Source: Pseudomonas sp. B6002
GTDB lineage: Bacteria; Pseudomonadota; Gammaproteobacteria; Pseudomonadales; Pseudomonadaceae
Length of the DNA: 64,000 bases
Reading direction: 5' to 3'
Assembly (NCBI RefSeq): GCF_013385985.1
Contig: NZ_JACAOY010000006.1
Coordinates: 774,198 to 838,197, forward strand
The notes beneath the pieces were generated by a model. That model was not told the origin of the DNA, made no database searches, and saw only the letters and a program-made list of their open reading frames with translations. How positions within the stretch are numbered: the first letter of the stretch is position 1; every line of letters begins with the position of its first letter. Below, piece by piece: positions 46,974 to 55,702 of this stretch. The position numbers were made by a program, and so were the translations under genes.

Positions 46974-49343
46974 TCAGAAGTCGACCGTGGCCGACAGGAG
47001 GAGGGTGCGCGGTGAACCTTGGGAAAACGCGCCGTAAGAGGCCACGCCGGACCAGTATTCGCGGTCGAACAGGTTCTGCACCGTGGCGCGGAACGTGGTC
47101 GGCCGCTCGGCAATGCGTGTGGTGTAGCGCGCACCGATATCGAAGCGGGTCCAGGGTTTGAGCTGCTGGGTGTTGGCCTGGTCCACATACTGGCTGGCGG
47201 TGTAGATCGCCCCGCTGGTCAGCGTCAGCCCTTCGACCCATGGGGTGTCCCATTCGGCCCAGACGTTGGCTTGCGCCTTTGGTACGCCCACCGGTGTATT
47301 GCCGCGGTTGGCGGCAATGGCTGTTTTGGTCAACTGCGCATCCAGCAGGGTCACGCCGCCCAGCAGCCGCGTGCCCTGGGCGACCTCACCGAACAGGCTC
47401 AATTCCAGGCCACGGTTGCGCTGTTCGCCCTGCACGGAAAACCGCCCGGCCGCCAGTTCACCGCTGGGTTTCTGGATCTGGAACAACGCCAGGGTCGACA
47501 TGAAGGTGCCGTAGTCGAGCTTGATCCCGACTTCGTGCTGACGTGACACGTAAGGGGCGAACACCTCGCCGGCGTTCGCAGCATTGGAGGGCGCCACGTC
47601 GCCCTTGCTCAGGCCTTCAAGGTAGTTGTAATAGAACGTCACATGCTCCCAGGGCTTGAGCACGGCGCCGAACAGCGGCAGGGTCTTGCCATCGTCGTAG
47701 GGGGTGGTGACTGCGCCTGCGGCGTTGTAGTTATGGGACTGGATGTTCTGTTTGCGCAGGCCGAGGGTGACCTGTACACGCTGGTCCAGCATGGACAGCG
47801 TGTCGGCAACAGCCACACCGGACAGTTCGGTGGCAGACACTTTTGGCGCGTCTGGCTTGGCAATGGACGGCTTGGGACTGTCGATGGGGTGGTAGATATT
47901 GGACAGCACCGACGCGCCGGAAATGATCCCGCGCGACAGCTCATCGCGATAACGGCTGGCCTGCACGGTGGTGCTGTGGCTGATCGGCCCGGTGTCGAAA
48001 CGCAGGCGTGCGCCGGCGTCGACCGTGTAGCGCTGCACTTCGAAGCGGTAATAACCCGGGGTTGAATCGGTGTCTCCGGCCGCATTGATGATCCTCGGCG
48101 TCTGGTCGGACATTCGCGCTACCGCCGACCGGCCACCGCCGGCGTGGGCAAACAGCGTGAGGCTGTCGTTGAGGTCGTATTCGCCACTGAGCAAGGCAGA
48201 TTTGTCGCGGGTTCTGGACCAGCCCCAGTCCTGGCTGACATTCGTACGGCCATTCGCAGCGTCTGGAATCTTGACCCCGGGAGCGATCAGGAACGGTCGT
48301 GAAGCTGCATCAAATTCCTCTTCCTGGGAGATCAGGTCCAGGCTGGTGCGCAGGCGGTCGCCCTGATAGTCGAGGGACAATGCGCCGATGCCCACTTCGC
48401 GCGATTGGGCGTCGATTACCGTCTGGCCTTGCTGCACGCCGCCGTTGAAGCGCACGCCAAACCGACGCTCTTCGCCAAACCGGCGGCTGATATCGATACG
48501 GTTGCCCAGATGTGCATTCTGGGCGTAGCTGGCGGTGTAGCGCCTGAGGTCTTCATCGAGGGAGCGCTTGGGCACCACATTGATCACGCCGCCCACCGCG
48601 CTGTTGGGTGACATCCCGTAGAGCAGGGCGCCTGGCCCCTTGACCACTTCGATACGCTCGGCGTACTCGGTGAACACCCGGTAGTTGGACGCCACTCCGT
48701 ACAGGCCGTCAAAGGCCAGTTCGCCGAGGTTGCCTTCGCCGACCGGAAAGCCCCGGATGAAAAACGAGTCGACGATGCCACCGGTCTGCCCGGTAGAACG
48801 CACCGAGGAATCGCGCTCCAACACATCGCCCACGGTGGTGGCCTGCTGGTCCTTGATCAACGTGGCGGTGTAGGTGCTGACACTGAACGGCGCATCCATC
48901 GCGTCGGCATTGCCGAGCATGCCCAGGCGGCCACCCACCGCTACCTGGCCGCCGGGATACACCGGCAGCAGGCTGTCGGCAGGTTGAACAACCCCGCTGA
49001 CGGTGGTGTCTTTGAGAGTGACCCGGCGCGACACCAGGGTGTAGCTGCCGTCGCTGCGCAACACCATTTCCAGGCCACTGCCTTCGAGCAGGCGAGTGAC
49101 GGCTTCAACGGTGGAATACGTACCGGACAAGCCCGGGCTGGTCATGCCCTCCGTAAGGGCGGGAAGGAATGACAGCGCGATACCTGCGTCCACGGCAAAG
49201 CTCGACAGCGTTGCGCCGAGCGGGCCCGGGGCGATGTGGTAACTGCGGACCGAGACGGCGTCCAGCTGCGCCGGTGCGGCCGCCATGACGGCACCGGCCC
49301 CGGTTATCGCCAGGCTGAGCAGCGCACTGCGAATCACAAGCAT
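46974..49343 (-). CDS. TonB-dependent siderophore receptor with N-terminal signalling (STN) domain
   Basis: A 789-residue outer-membrane receptor. Signal peptide, then an STN domain (about 35-105: YHIAPGPLGATLSSFAVDAGI), then plug (VKGPGALLYGMSPNSAVGGVINVVPKR) and a 22-strand barrel ending in the terminal Phe (LLLSATVDF). The STN domain contacts FecR to relay ligand binding. ATG 49343 chosen over TTG one codon earlier. Very similar along its length to the receptor at 52254, which lacks STN. Confidence 0.92.
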   Translation of the reverse strand: MLVIRSALLSLAITGAGAVMAAAPAQLDAVSVRSYHIAPGPLGATLSSFAVDAGIALSFLPALTEGMTSPGLSGTYSTVEAVTRLLEGSGLEMVLRSDGSYTLVSRRVTLKDTTVSGVVQPADSLLPVYPGGQVAVGGRLGMLGNADAMDAPFSVSTYTATLIKDQQATTVGDVLERDSSVRSTGQTGGIVDSFFIRGFPVGEGNLGELAFDGLYGVASNYRVFTEYAERIEVVKGPGALLYGMSPNSAVGGVINVVPKRSLDEDLRRYTASYAQNAHLGNRIDISRRFGEERRFGVRFNGGVQQGQTVIDAQSREVGIGALSLDYQGDRLRTSLDLISQEEEFDAASRPFLIAPGVKIPDAANGRTNVSQDWGWSRTRDKSALLSGEYDLNDSLTLFAHAGGGRSAVARMSDQTPRIINAAGDTDSTPGYYRFEVQRYTVDAGARLRFDTGPISHSTTVQASRYRDELSRGIISGASVLSNIYHPIDSPKPSIAKPDAPKVSATELSGVAVADTLSMLDQRVQVTLGLRKQNIQSHNYNAAGAVTTPYDDGKTLPLFGAVLKPWEHVTFYYNYLEGLSKGDVAPSNAANAGEVFAPYVSRQHEVGIKLDYGTFMSTLALFQIQKPSGELAAGRFSVQGEQRNRGLELSLFGEVAQGTRLLGGVTLLDAQLTKTAIAANRGNTPVGVPKAQANVWAEWDTPWVEGLTLTSGAIYTASQYVDQANTQQLKPWTRFDIGARYTTRIAERPTTFRATVQNLFDREYWSGVASYGAFSQGSPRTLLLSATVDF

Positions 49344-49386
49344 CAAACAGGCCCCGTGGACGAAAGGGAAAGGAGGTTCCAGTGTT

Positions 49387-49415
49387 TGCCAGCCGAGATC
49401 GAAAAAGGTATCAGC
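49387..49415 (-). promoter_or_regulatory. Candidate FecI-type ECF promoter before the signalling receptor
   Basis: On minus the 29 bases begin GCTGATAC, pass through TTTT and end TCGGCTGGCA. The same three blocks with the same spacing occur at 52180-52208 before the second receptor. 43 bases separate it from the receptor ATG. Position and pattern suit -35 and -10 elements of the adjacent sigma factor. Confidence 0.7.
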
Positions 49416-49442
49416 GCTTCGGCGCTTTATTTTTCAGGCGGC

Positions 49443-50420
49443 TCAGGCCGGGGCCAGGGTGACCCAATAACCGCTCAAGTGGCCGGTGGCGATGACCGGG
49501 TAGGTCTGCACCAGCATGTTCAAGGTGCGCTGGGTGTCGGCGATGGGAAACGCGCCGGAAATACGCAGGTTGGCAATGGCTGGATCGCAGCGCACGAAAC
49601 CACGGCGGTAGCGCGCCAACTCGGCAACGAAATCGGCCAGGCGCATGTTGTCGGCCATCAGCATGCCTTGAATCCAGGCGCTGGCATTGCGGTCGATGGG
49701 GTTGAGAGAGCCAAAGTGCAGTGCGGAAAAATCCGTGCGTTGCCCGGCGTTGATGATCAGCGGTGCGGTCTGGCTGTTCTCGGCCAGCATCACTTTGACC
49801 GCGCCGTCCAGCACCGCCAGGTGAGTGCGCGAGCTCACTTCACGCACGGTAAAACGAGTGCCCAGGGCTTGCATGCGCCCCTGTCGAGTGCTGACCAGGA
49901 ACGGGCGGGGCAGGGCAGCGGTATCCGGCGCAGTCTGCACCAGTATTTCGCCTTCGCGCAGATGAACCCGGCGCTGCTGGCTGTCGAACAGCACGTCGAT
50001 GGCGGTTTCGGTGTTGAGGGTGATGCGTGAGCCATCGGCCAGGGTCAGTTCGCGGCGTTCGCCGACGCGGGTGCGGTAATCCGCCGTCCACTGTTGGGTG
50101 TGCGCCAGCTTCCAGCTGCCCCAACCAACCGGCATCGCCGCCAGCAACAGGGCCAGTTTGCCCAGAGCGGCACGACGTTGCGGATTGCTGGGCCGGTCCA
50201 GTGCCGACATCGCCAGGGACGGCGGCAGGCCGCCCAGCTTGCTCTGCAGCAATTGTGCACGGGCCCAGGCGCGATCCCGTTCCGGGCTGCTGACTTTCCA
50301 GCGTTCCCACTCGGCGCGCTCGCTGTCGCTGAGGTCGTTTTCGCTCAAGCGCATCAACCATTCAGCGGCTTCTTCGAGCACTTCGGGGGTCAGGGGTGGT
50401 TCCTTGCGCAGGCTGAGCAT
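49443..50420 (-). CDS. FecR-family anti-sigma/sigma regulator
   Basis: A 325-residue inner-membrane protein. Cytoplasmic N-terminal part with AAEWLMRLSENDLSDSERAEWERW, one membrane helix near 88-104 (LGKLALLLAAMPVGWGSW), then a periplasmic FecR domain (GERRELTLADGSRITLNTETAI; FTVREVSS) and C-terminal STN-like part. It transmits the receptor signal to the sigma factor. Its ATG begins directly after the sigma gene's TAA. Confidence 0.9.
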   Translation of the reverse strand: MLSLRKEPPLTPEVLEEAAEWLMRLSENDLSDSERAEWERWKVSSPERDRAWARAQLLQSKLGGLPPSLAMSALDRPSNPQRRAALGKLALLLAAMPVGWGSWKLAHTQQWTADYRTRVGERRELTLADGSRITLNTETAIDVLFDSQQRRVHLREGEILVQTAPDTAALPRPFLVSTRQGRMQALGTRFTVREVSSRTHLAVLDGAVKVMLAENSQTAPLIINAGQRTDFSALHFGSLNPIDRNASAWIQGMLMADNMRLADFVAELARYRRGFVRCDPAIANLRISGAFPIADTQRTLNMLVQTYPVIATGHLSGYWVTLAPA

Positions 50421-50945
50421 TTATTCAACCAGCATCAGGCACTGCACGAACGCCTGCTTCATGTAGCGTTTGACGGTAATCAGCGAGACATCCAGTTGCT
50501 CGGCGATGGCCTGGTACTTGAGGCCGTTAAGCTGTGACAACAGGAACGCACGCTTGACCAGCGGCGGCAGCGAATCGAGCATCGCGTCGATTTCGTGCAG
50601 GGTTTCCAACACCAGGAAGTGGGCTTCGGGGGAGGGCGCTTCTTGTGCCGGCAGGGTCGCCAAGGCTTCCAGATAAGCGCGCTCAAGGGCTTTGCGCTGG
50701 TACCAGTTGACCAGAATGCCCTTGGCCACGCAGGTCAGGTAGGCACGCGGCTGGTCGATCACCGTGACCTGGGACGCCAGGATACGGGTGAAGGTGTCCT
50801 GGGCAAGGTCCGCCGCATCCATGGCGTTGCCGAGTTTTCGTTTCAGCGTGGCGTACAGCCAACCGTGATGCCCGCTGTACAGGGCCTCGATTGCCCGCAA
50901 GTGGTTGTTGTTATCGGCGGGAAGGGTTTGGCTCATGGCGCGCAT
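50421..50945 (-). CDS. FecI-type ECF sigma factor
   Basis: A 174-residue sigma factor with region 2 (YSGHHGWLYATLKRKLGNAMDAADLAQDTF, recognised by DAADLAQDTFTRIL) and region 4 (LPPLVKRAFLLSQLNGLKYQAIAEQLDVSLITVKRYM, recognised by VSLITVKRYMKQA). Either ATG at 50945 or 50936 could start it; neither has a clear ribosome site. A Fur-box-like palindrome lies eight bases upstream. Expected to transcribe the two TonB receptor genes. Confidence 0.9.
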   Translation of the reverse strand: MRAMSQTLPADNNNHLRAIEALYSGHHGWLYATLKRKLGNAMDAADLAQDTFTRILASQVTVIDQPRAYLTCVAKGILVNWYQRKALERAYLEALATLPAQEAPSPEAHFLVLETLHEIDAMLDSLPPLVKRAFLLSQLNGLKYQAIAEQLDVSLITVKRYMKQAFVQCLMLVE

Positions 50946-50952
50946 CTGTGCA

Positions 50953-50971
50953 ATTGAGAAGTATTCCCAAT
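50953..50971 (-). promoter_or_regulatory. Fur-box-like 19-bp palindrome
   Basis: ATTGAGAAGTATTCCCAAT is a near-palindrome resembling the Fur sites before fecI-type genes (GAGAAtnaTTCtC pattern). It sits between the MFS stop and the sigma factor start and would shut the sigma gene off in iron sufficiency. Confidence 0.6.
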
Positions 50972-50972
50972 G

Positions 50973-52145
50973 CTAAGTGACAACACGCCGGTAGCGCAAC
51001 GCGAGAATCGCAATCACCGCCAGCCCGTAGGCAACGCACACGAAGAAGTAGGTAAGTGCAAGGCCATAGACATGGTTGAGTAAACCACCGAGGGCGATGC
51101 CGGCAATTGAAGCAAACTGCGCCGTGCCTTGGGCGATGCCGAGCACATGGCCCTGGTTCGAACTGTTGGCAGTGTTTGAAATCAGCGCCATCAGCACTGG
51201 TGTGGTCGCGCCCAGCAACATGCCCCACACGAAGTAGCACAGCACGAACACCATCGGGTTACGGGTGATACCGGCCAATGCGGTGAGGGCGATGCAGCCG
51301 AGCGTCACGTAAGTGATACGCCGCAGTGAATCCATTTGCGTGCGGCCTTCGAAGTAACGCGCCCAGGCCGTCGCGGACACAATGAAACCCAGCGCCATCA
51401 AGCCATAGCAGAGGCCGACCACGGCGTTACTGACGTTGAATACCGCACTCACATACAGCGAAAACGACGTTTGCGGCAGCATCCGCGCCATTAGCAGCAG
51501 GCCCATCACCGCCAACAGTGGGAGCAGGGCAGAACCACGCCATGCGACGCCTGTGGAAGCAGCAACGGTTTTCTTCGCTGGCGGCACATCTGGCAAGGTC
51601 AAGGCTGCAATCACCGTGCACATCGCACAGAGTGCCGAGGCACTGAGGTTGATCCAGAAAAACGTTGCGTGATCGAGGATCAAGCCACCCAGCACCGCCC
51701 CTAAAAGAGAGCCGACATTGGTGGAAATCTGCAGCAGCGCAAACAGCCGTGCGCGCCGCGAAGGCACCTCGATACTGACCCCATACGCCTGGGCCGGCGC
51801 GATGTATCCGGCGCAGGCGCCTTGCAAAAAACGCAGGATCAGCACCGCCCAGATATCGCTGAAAAACGCCAGGCCCAGCTGGGTCAGGGTCAACCCGGCC
51901 AGGGCGCGAATCATCATCAGCTTGTGACCGTAACGGTCGCCGATGCGGCCCCAGAATGCGCTGGTCAGCAGGATGCCCAGCATCGGCCCGACATACACCG
52001 CGATGCTGGCGACACTGAACAACGTATCGGACGTGGTCAGCCCGCGCAGGTACACAGGCCAGAACGGGCCACTCATTTCCATCGCGCCCATGGACACGAG
52101 CTGGATGGCGAACAACAGGGCAATCAGAACGCGGGTGGGCGGCAT
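50973..52145 (-). CDS. MFS transporter, possibly siderophore-related
   Basis: A 390-residue, twelve-helix major facilitator with GRIGDRYGHKLMMIRALAG between helices 2 and 3 and LRFLQGACAGYIAPAQAYG in helix 4. The set resembles MFS exporters of the TetA/BtlA-like kind. Position between the sigma factor and a divergent TonB receptor suggests export or recycling of the siderophore or release of a ligand; direction and ligand are inferred. No siderophore biosynthesis gene lies in the window. Confidence 0.75.
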   Translation of the reverse strand: MPPTRVLIALLFAIQLVSMGAMEMSGPFWPVYLRGLTTSDTLFSVASIAVYVGPMLGILLTSAFWGRIGDRYGHKLMMIRALAGLTLTQLGLAFFSDIWAVLILRFLQGACAGYIAPAQAYGVSIEVPSRRARLFALLQISTNVGSLLGAVLGGLILDHATFFWINLSASALCAMCTVIAALTLPDVPPAKKTVAASTGVAWRGSALLPLLAVMGLLLMARMLPQTSFSLYVSAVFNVSNAVVGLCYGLMALGFIVSATAWARYFEGRTQMDSLRRITYVTLGCIALTALAGITRNPMVFVLCYFVWGMLLGATTPVLMALISNTANSSNQGHVLGIAQGTAQFASIAGIALGGLLNHVYGLALTYFFVCVAYGLAVIAILALRYRRVVT

Positions 52146-52179
52146 GCGTCAGTCTCGTTTTCTAAAAAAGGCTGTCAGG

Positions 52180-52208
52180 GCTGATACTTTTTCGCGCGTC
52201 GGCTGGCA
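52180..52208 (+). promoter_or_regulatory. Candidate FecI-type ECF promoter before the second receptor
   Basis: Starts GCTGATAC, continues TTTTT and ends TCGGCTGGCA; 22 of 29 bases match the element at 49387-49415 with differences confined to the centre. It is 45 bases from the receptor ATG. The CGTCGG part resembles ECF -10 elements. Confidence 0.7.
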
Positions 52209-52253
52209 TCAGGGGTAATTCCCATTTCATCTCACTGAAAGGTCCCTGACGTC

Positions 52254-54413
52254 ATGCCCGTTGCCAGCCGGTTAACATTCGCCATTCGTACTGCCTTGCT
52301 GTTGGCCGCCACCAACACCTGGGCCGCCACCACAGAGTCGAGCGACGACAGCGCGCAGAGCCTGACGCTTGAAGCGACGAACGTCAACGCCGTTTACAGC
52401 GGGCCCAGTGACCTGCCTGAAGCGTTTGCCGGCGACCAAGTGGCACGCGGCGCACGCTTGGGCATGCTGGGCAACAAGGACGTGATGGACACGCCATTCA
52501 GCGTCACCAGCTACACCGCCAAGACCCTTGCCGACCTGCAAACCGTGACCGTGGCCGACGCGTTGGAGCGTGATCCGTCGGTGCGTTCCACCGGGCAAAC
52601 CGGTGGCATCGTCGACTCGTTTTTCATCCGTGGCTTTGCGATTGGCGAAGGTAACCTGGGCGAGTTGGCCTATGACGGCGTGTACGGCGTAGCGCCAAAC
52701 TACCGCGCGTTTACCGAGTACGCCGAGCGCATCGAAGTGCTCAAGGGACCGGGTGCGCTGATGTACGGCATCTCGCCCAACAGTGGCGTGGGTGGCGTGA
52801 TCAACATCGTGCCCAAACGTCCGCTGGAGGAAGACCTGACCCGCTTTACCGGCAGTTATGCTTCGGACAGCCAAACCGGTGGCCATCTGGATATCAGCCG
52901 TCGTTTTGGTGAGGAAAACCAATTCGGTGTGCGCTTCAATGGCAGCCTGCAGGGCGGTGATACGGCGATCGACAACCAGCATCGCGACGTGGGCATTGGT
53001 GCCATCGCCCTGGATTATCGCGGGGAACGGCTGCGCCTGAACCTGGACTACATCAGCCAGAAGGAAAGCTGGGAGGGCGCCTCGCGGCCGTTCACGATCG
53101 CGCCAGGCGTAGAGGTGCCTTCTGCCGCCAATGGGCGCACCAGTTTGCCGCAAAAGTGGGGTTGGTCCGACACCAAGGAGCAATCTGCTTTGCTCGGCGG
53201 TGAATACGACCTGAACGATAACCTGACCGTATTCGCCCACGCCGGTGGCGGTAAGTCGGATGTGAAACGCATGTCTGACCAGGTGCCACGTATTCTCAAT
53301 GCGGCCGGCGATACCAGCAACATTCCGGGTTACTACAAGTTCAACGTCGACCGATCAACCGCGGATGTTGGCCTTCGCGGCCGTTTCGACACCGGCCCGG
53401 TGACCCATATCACCACGCTGATGGCGACGCGTTACCAGGACGAACTGTCCCGGGGCATCACCAACGGCACGGAAATCCGTTCCAACATCTACCACCCGGT
53501 GGACACGCCCAAGCAATACCTCAATACGCCCAAAGTGCTGCGCATTTCTGAATCGGATTTGTCCGGCGTAGCACTGACTGACACCCTCGGCATCTTGGAC
53601 GACCGCATCCAACTGACCCTTGGCGTGCGCCGGCAAGACATTGAATCGCGTAACTACAACGCGGCGGGTGCCGTCAGTTCGCGCTACAAAGACAATGCCA
53701 CCACGCCGTTGGTAGGCGTGGTGGTCAAGCCGTGGGATGACGTGTCGCTGTACTACAACTATGTAGAAGGGTTGAGCAAAGGTGACATCGCACCGGGCAC
53801 GGCCATCAATGCCGGGGAGACCTTTGCACCCTATACGTCCAAGCAGCATGAAGTGGGCGTCAAGTATGAGCACGGCACCTTCATGACCACCGTGGCGTTG
53901 TTCCAGATTGAAAAGCCCAGCGGCGAGATTGGCAGCAACAATGTGTACTCGGTGCAGGCCGAGCAACGTAACCGAGGTGTGGAATTGAGCATGTTCGGCG
54001 AAGTTGCACCCGGCACGCGATTGATGGGGGGCGTGACGGTGCTGGATGGCGAGTTGACGAAATCGGCCACCGCCGCGAACAAGGGCAACAAACCAGTCGG
54101 CGTACCCGACATTCAAGCCAACCTGTGGGCAGAGTGGGACACGCCGTGGCTGGAAGGTTTTACCCTCACGGGAGGGGCGATCTATACCGACAGCCAGTAT
54201 GTGAACCAGGCCAATACTCAGGAGCTGGATTCATGGACACGCATCGATGCAGGTGCACGTTATGCAACGAAGATAGAAGGGCGACCGACTACGTTCCGCG
54301 CGACAGTCCAGAACGTGTTTGATCGTGAGTATTGGTCGGGCGTGGCGTCATATGGCGCGTTTTCGCCGGGTTATCCGAGGACATTGCAATTGTCGGCGAC
54401 GGTAGATTTCTGA
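52254..54413 (+). CDS. TonB-dependent siderophore receptor without signalling domain
   Basis: A 719-residue receptor: signal peptide (AIRTALLLAATNTWA), short linker, plug with DSFFIRGFAIGEGNLGELAY and VLKGPGALMYGISPNSGVGGVINIVPKR in part, and a barrel ending LQLSATVDF. It is a close paralogue of the receptor at 46974 over plug and barrel. No STN domain, so it cannot signal directly to FecR. AAAGG lies 17 bases before the ATG; GTCCCTGACGTC in between. Confidence 0.92.
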   Translation: MPVASRLTFAIRTALLLAATNTWAATTESSDDSAQSLTLEATNVNAVYSGPSDLPEAFAGDQVARGARLGMLGNKDVMDTPFSVTSYTAKTLADLQTVTVADALERDPSVRSTGQTGGIVDSFFIRGFAIGEGNLGELAYDGVYGVAPNYRAFTEYAERIEVLKGPGALMYGISPNSGVGGVINIVPKRPLEEDLTRFTGSYASDSQTGGHLDISRRFGEENQFGVRFNGSLQGGDTAIDNQHRDVGIGAIALDYRGERLRLNLDYISQKESWEGASRPFTIAPGVEVPSAANGRTSLPQKWGWSDTKEQSALLGGEYDLNDNLTVFAHAGGGKSDVKRMSDQVPRILNAAGDTSNIPGYYKFNVDRSTADVGLRGRFDTGPVTHITTLMATRYQDELSRGITNGTEIRSNIYHPVDTPKQYLNTPKVLRISESDLSGVALTDTLGILDDRIQLTLGVRRQDIESRNYNAAGAVSSRYKDNATTPLVGVVVKPWDDVSLYYNYVEGLSKGDIAPGTAINAGETFAPYTSKQHEVGVKYEHGTFMTTVALFQIEKPSGEIGSNNVYSVQAEQRNRGVELSMFGEVAPGTRLMGGVTVLDGELTKSATAANKGNKPVGVPDIQANLWAEWDTPWLEGFTLTGGAIYTDSQYVNQANTQELDSWTRIDAGARYATKIEGRPTTFRATVQNVFDREYWSGVASYGAFSPGYPRTLQLSATVDF

Positions 54414-54437
54414 TCTTCAATCGAACCGAGTGCATAT

Positions 54438-54467
54438 AACTCAACTAAATAGTCATTTAGTTGAGTT
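54438..54467. terminator. Thirteen-base-arm palindrome between convergent genes
   Basis: AACTCAACTAAAT and ATTTAGTTGAGTT are perfect arms around AGTC, between the ends of the TonB receptor (plus) and the HxlR gene (minus). It probably halts transcription from both sides, although neither side has a real T-tract. Confidence 0.55.
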
Positions 54468-54486
54468 GGCTATCAGGGCAGGGGAT

Positions 54487-54846
54487 TCAAGACTGGGAGA
54501 GGGTGGCAGTACGTCGCTCAGCGATACGCTCAACGGTTTGCATATGCTCAGTACCCCATTGGCACAAAGCCCCCAGCGCCGTAGCCAGGGAATGCCCGAA
54601 AGGTGTCAGAGAATACTCGACCTTGGGCGGTATTTCCTGGAAATCCACGCGGGAGATGATCTCGTCGCGCTCCAATTCCTTGAGTTGCTGGATCAGCACT
54701 TTATCGGTCACGCCGCCAATCGCGCGTCGTAATTCACCATATCGATGAACATTTTGCGCCAGGTTGAACAGCACCAAGGGCTTCCATTTGCCGCCAATCA
54801 CCGCCAGGGCGGCCTCGAGCCCGCAGTTAAATGAGTTGTTGGCCAT
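54487..54846 (-). CDS. HxlR-family transcriptional regulator
   Basis: A 119-residue winged-helix protein. FNCGLEAALAVIGGKWKPLVL with its early Cys8, RYGELRRAIGGVTDKVLIQQLKELE and VEYSLTPFGHSL are diagnostic. The single N-terminal Cys often senses electrophiles or oxidants. It diverges from the SDR gene it probably controls. Confidence 0.9.
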   Translation of the reverse strand: MANNSFNCGLEAALAVIGGKWKPLVLFNLAQNVHRYGELRRAIGGVTDKVLIQQLKELERDEIISRVDFQEIPPKVEYSLTPFGHSLATALGALCQWGTEHMQTVERIAERRTATLSQS

Positions 54847-54870
54847 GATCGAGAAGGCTCCACAGGGGGG

Positions 54871-54895
54871 GTACTTACTAAAAGGTGCATACTAT
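54871..54895. promoter_or_regulatory. Candidate HxlR operator between HxlR and SDR genes
   Basis: GTACTTACTAAAAGG followed by TGCATACTAT carries repeated TACT/GTA elements of the sort bound by HxlR proteins (YodB/QorR-like). It is 25-50 bases before the HxlR gene and about 60 before the SDR start. Not a perfect palindrome. Confidence 0.4.
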
Positions 54896-54952
54896 TCAAA
54901 AAAATAGCGCAGATCTACAGTTGGGCCTCAACCTTATTCTTCGGAGTTCACC

Positions 54953-55702
54953 ATGGGCAGGCTCAACGGAAAAATCGCAGTCATCACCGGTGGCAACAGC
55001 GGCATCGGCCTGGCAACCGCCATTCGTTTTGCGGCTGAAGGCGCCCAAGTCATCATTGTAGGGCGCCGGCAGGAAGAACTGGACAAAGCGCTGCAACTGA
55101 TCGGTCCTGAAGCCATTGCCATACAAGGCGACATTTCAAAACTGGACGACCTTGATCGCGTGTTCACTCAAGTCAAAGCCGCCAAGGGCCGGGTTGACGT
55201 GTTGTTCGCCAACGCCGGCCTGGGGGATTTCCAACCGATCGGCGTGATCACGGAGGAATCGTTTGACCGTACCTTCGGCATCAACGTCAAGGGCACGCTG
55301 TTCACCGTACAAAAAGCCTTGCCACTGATGAGTGCCGGCAGCTCTGTGATCCTGACGGGATCGACCACCGGAACCATGGGCACACCGGCATTCAGCGTGT
55401 ACAGCGCGACAAAAGCGGCGCTGCGGAATTTCGCCAGAAGCTGGGCATTGGACCTCAAAGGCACGGGCATTCGCGTCAACGTGCTGTCGCCAGGTCCGAT
55501 CTCGACGCCAGGCCTGGACCTCGCGCTTTCAGGCACAGGTCAGAAGGAAGCGATCATTGACGACATGACCGCGCAGGTTCCGTTGAACCGCATTGGCAAG
55601 CCGGAAGAAGTCGCAGCCGCCGCGTTGTTCCTGGCATCGGATGAGAGCAGCTTCATGACGGGCAGTGAAATGTTTGTTGATGGTGGGTTTGCTCAGGTTT
55701 GA
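54953..55702 (+). CDS. SDR-family oxidoreductase
   Basis: A 249-residue short-chain dehydrogenase: NAD(P)-binding [15 protein letters not shown], Arg-rich VGRRQEEL suggesting NADPH, NNAG-like [10 protein letters not shown], Ser in ILTGSTTG, and Tyr-x3-Lys in [10 protein letters not shown]. Complete. HxlR control suggests a role against reactive aldehydes or quinones. Last gene before the low-GC region. Confidence 0.88.
   Translation: MGRLNGKIAVITGGNSGIGLATAIRFAAEGAQVIIVGRRQEELDKALQLIGPEAIAIQGDISKLDDLDRVFTQVKAAKGRVDVLFANAGLGDFQPIGVITEESFDRTFGINVKGTLFTVQKALPLMSAGSSVILTGSTTGTMGTPAFSVYSATKAALRNFARSWALDLKGTGIRVNVLSPGPISTPGLDLALSGTGQKEAIIDDMTAQVPLNRIGKPEEVAAAALFLASDESSFMTGSEMFVDGGFAQV

Noticed and set aside
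52174-52250. GTCAGGG/CCCTGAC inverted repeat before the second receptor
   Set aside because: Arms are 63 bases apart and short; the ECF-type element between them explains the region better.
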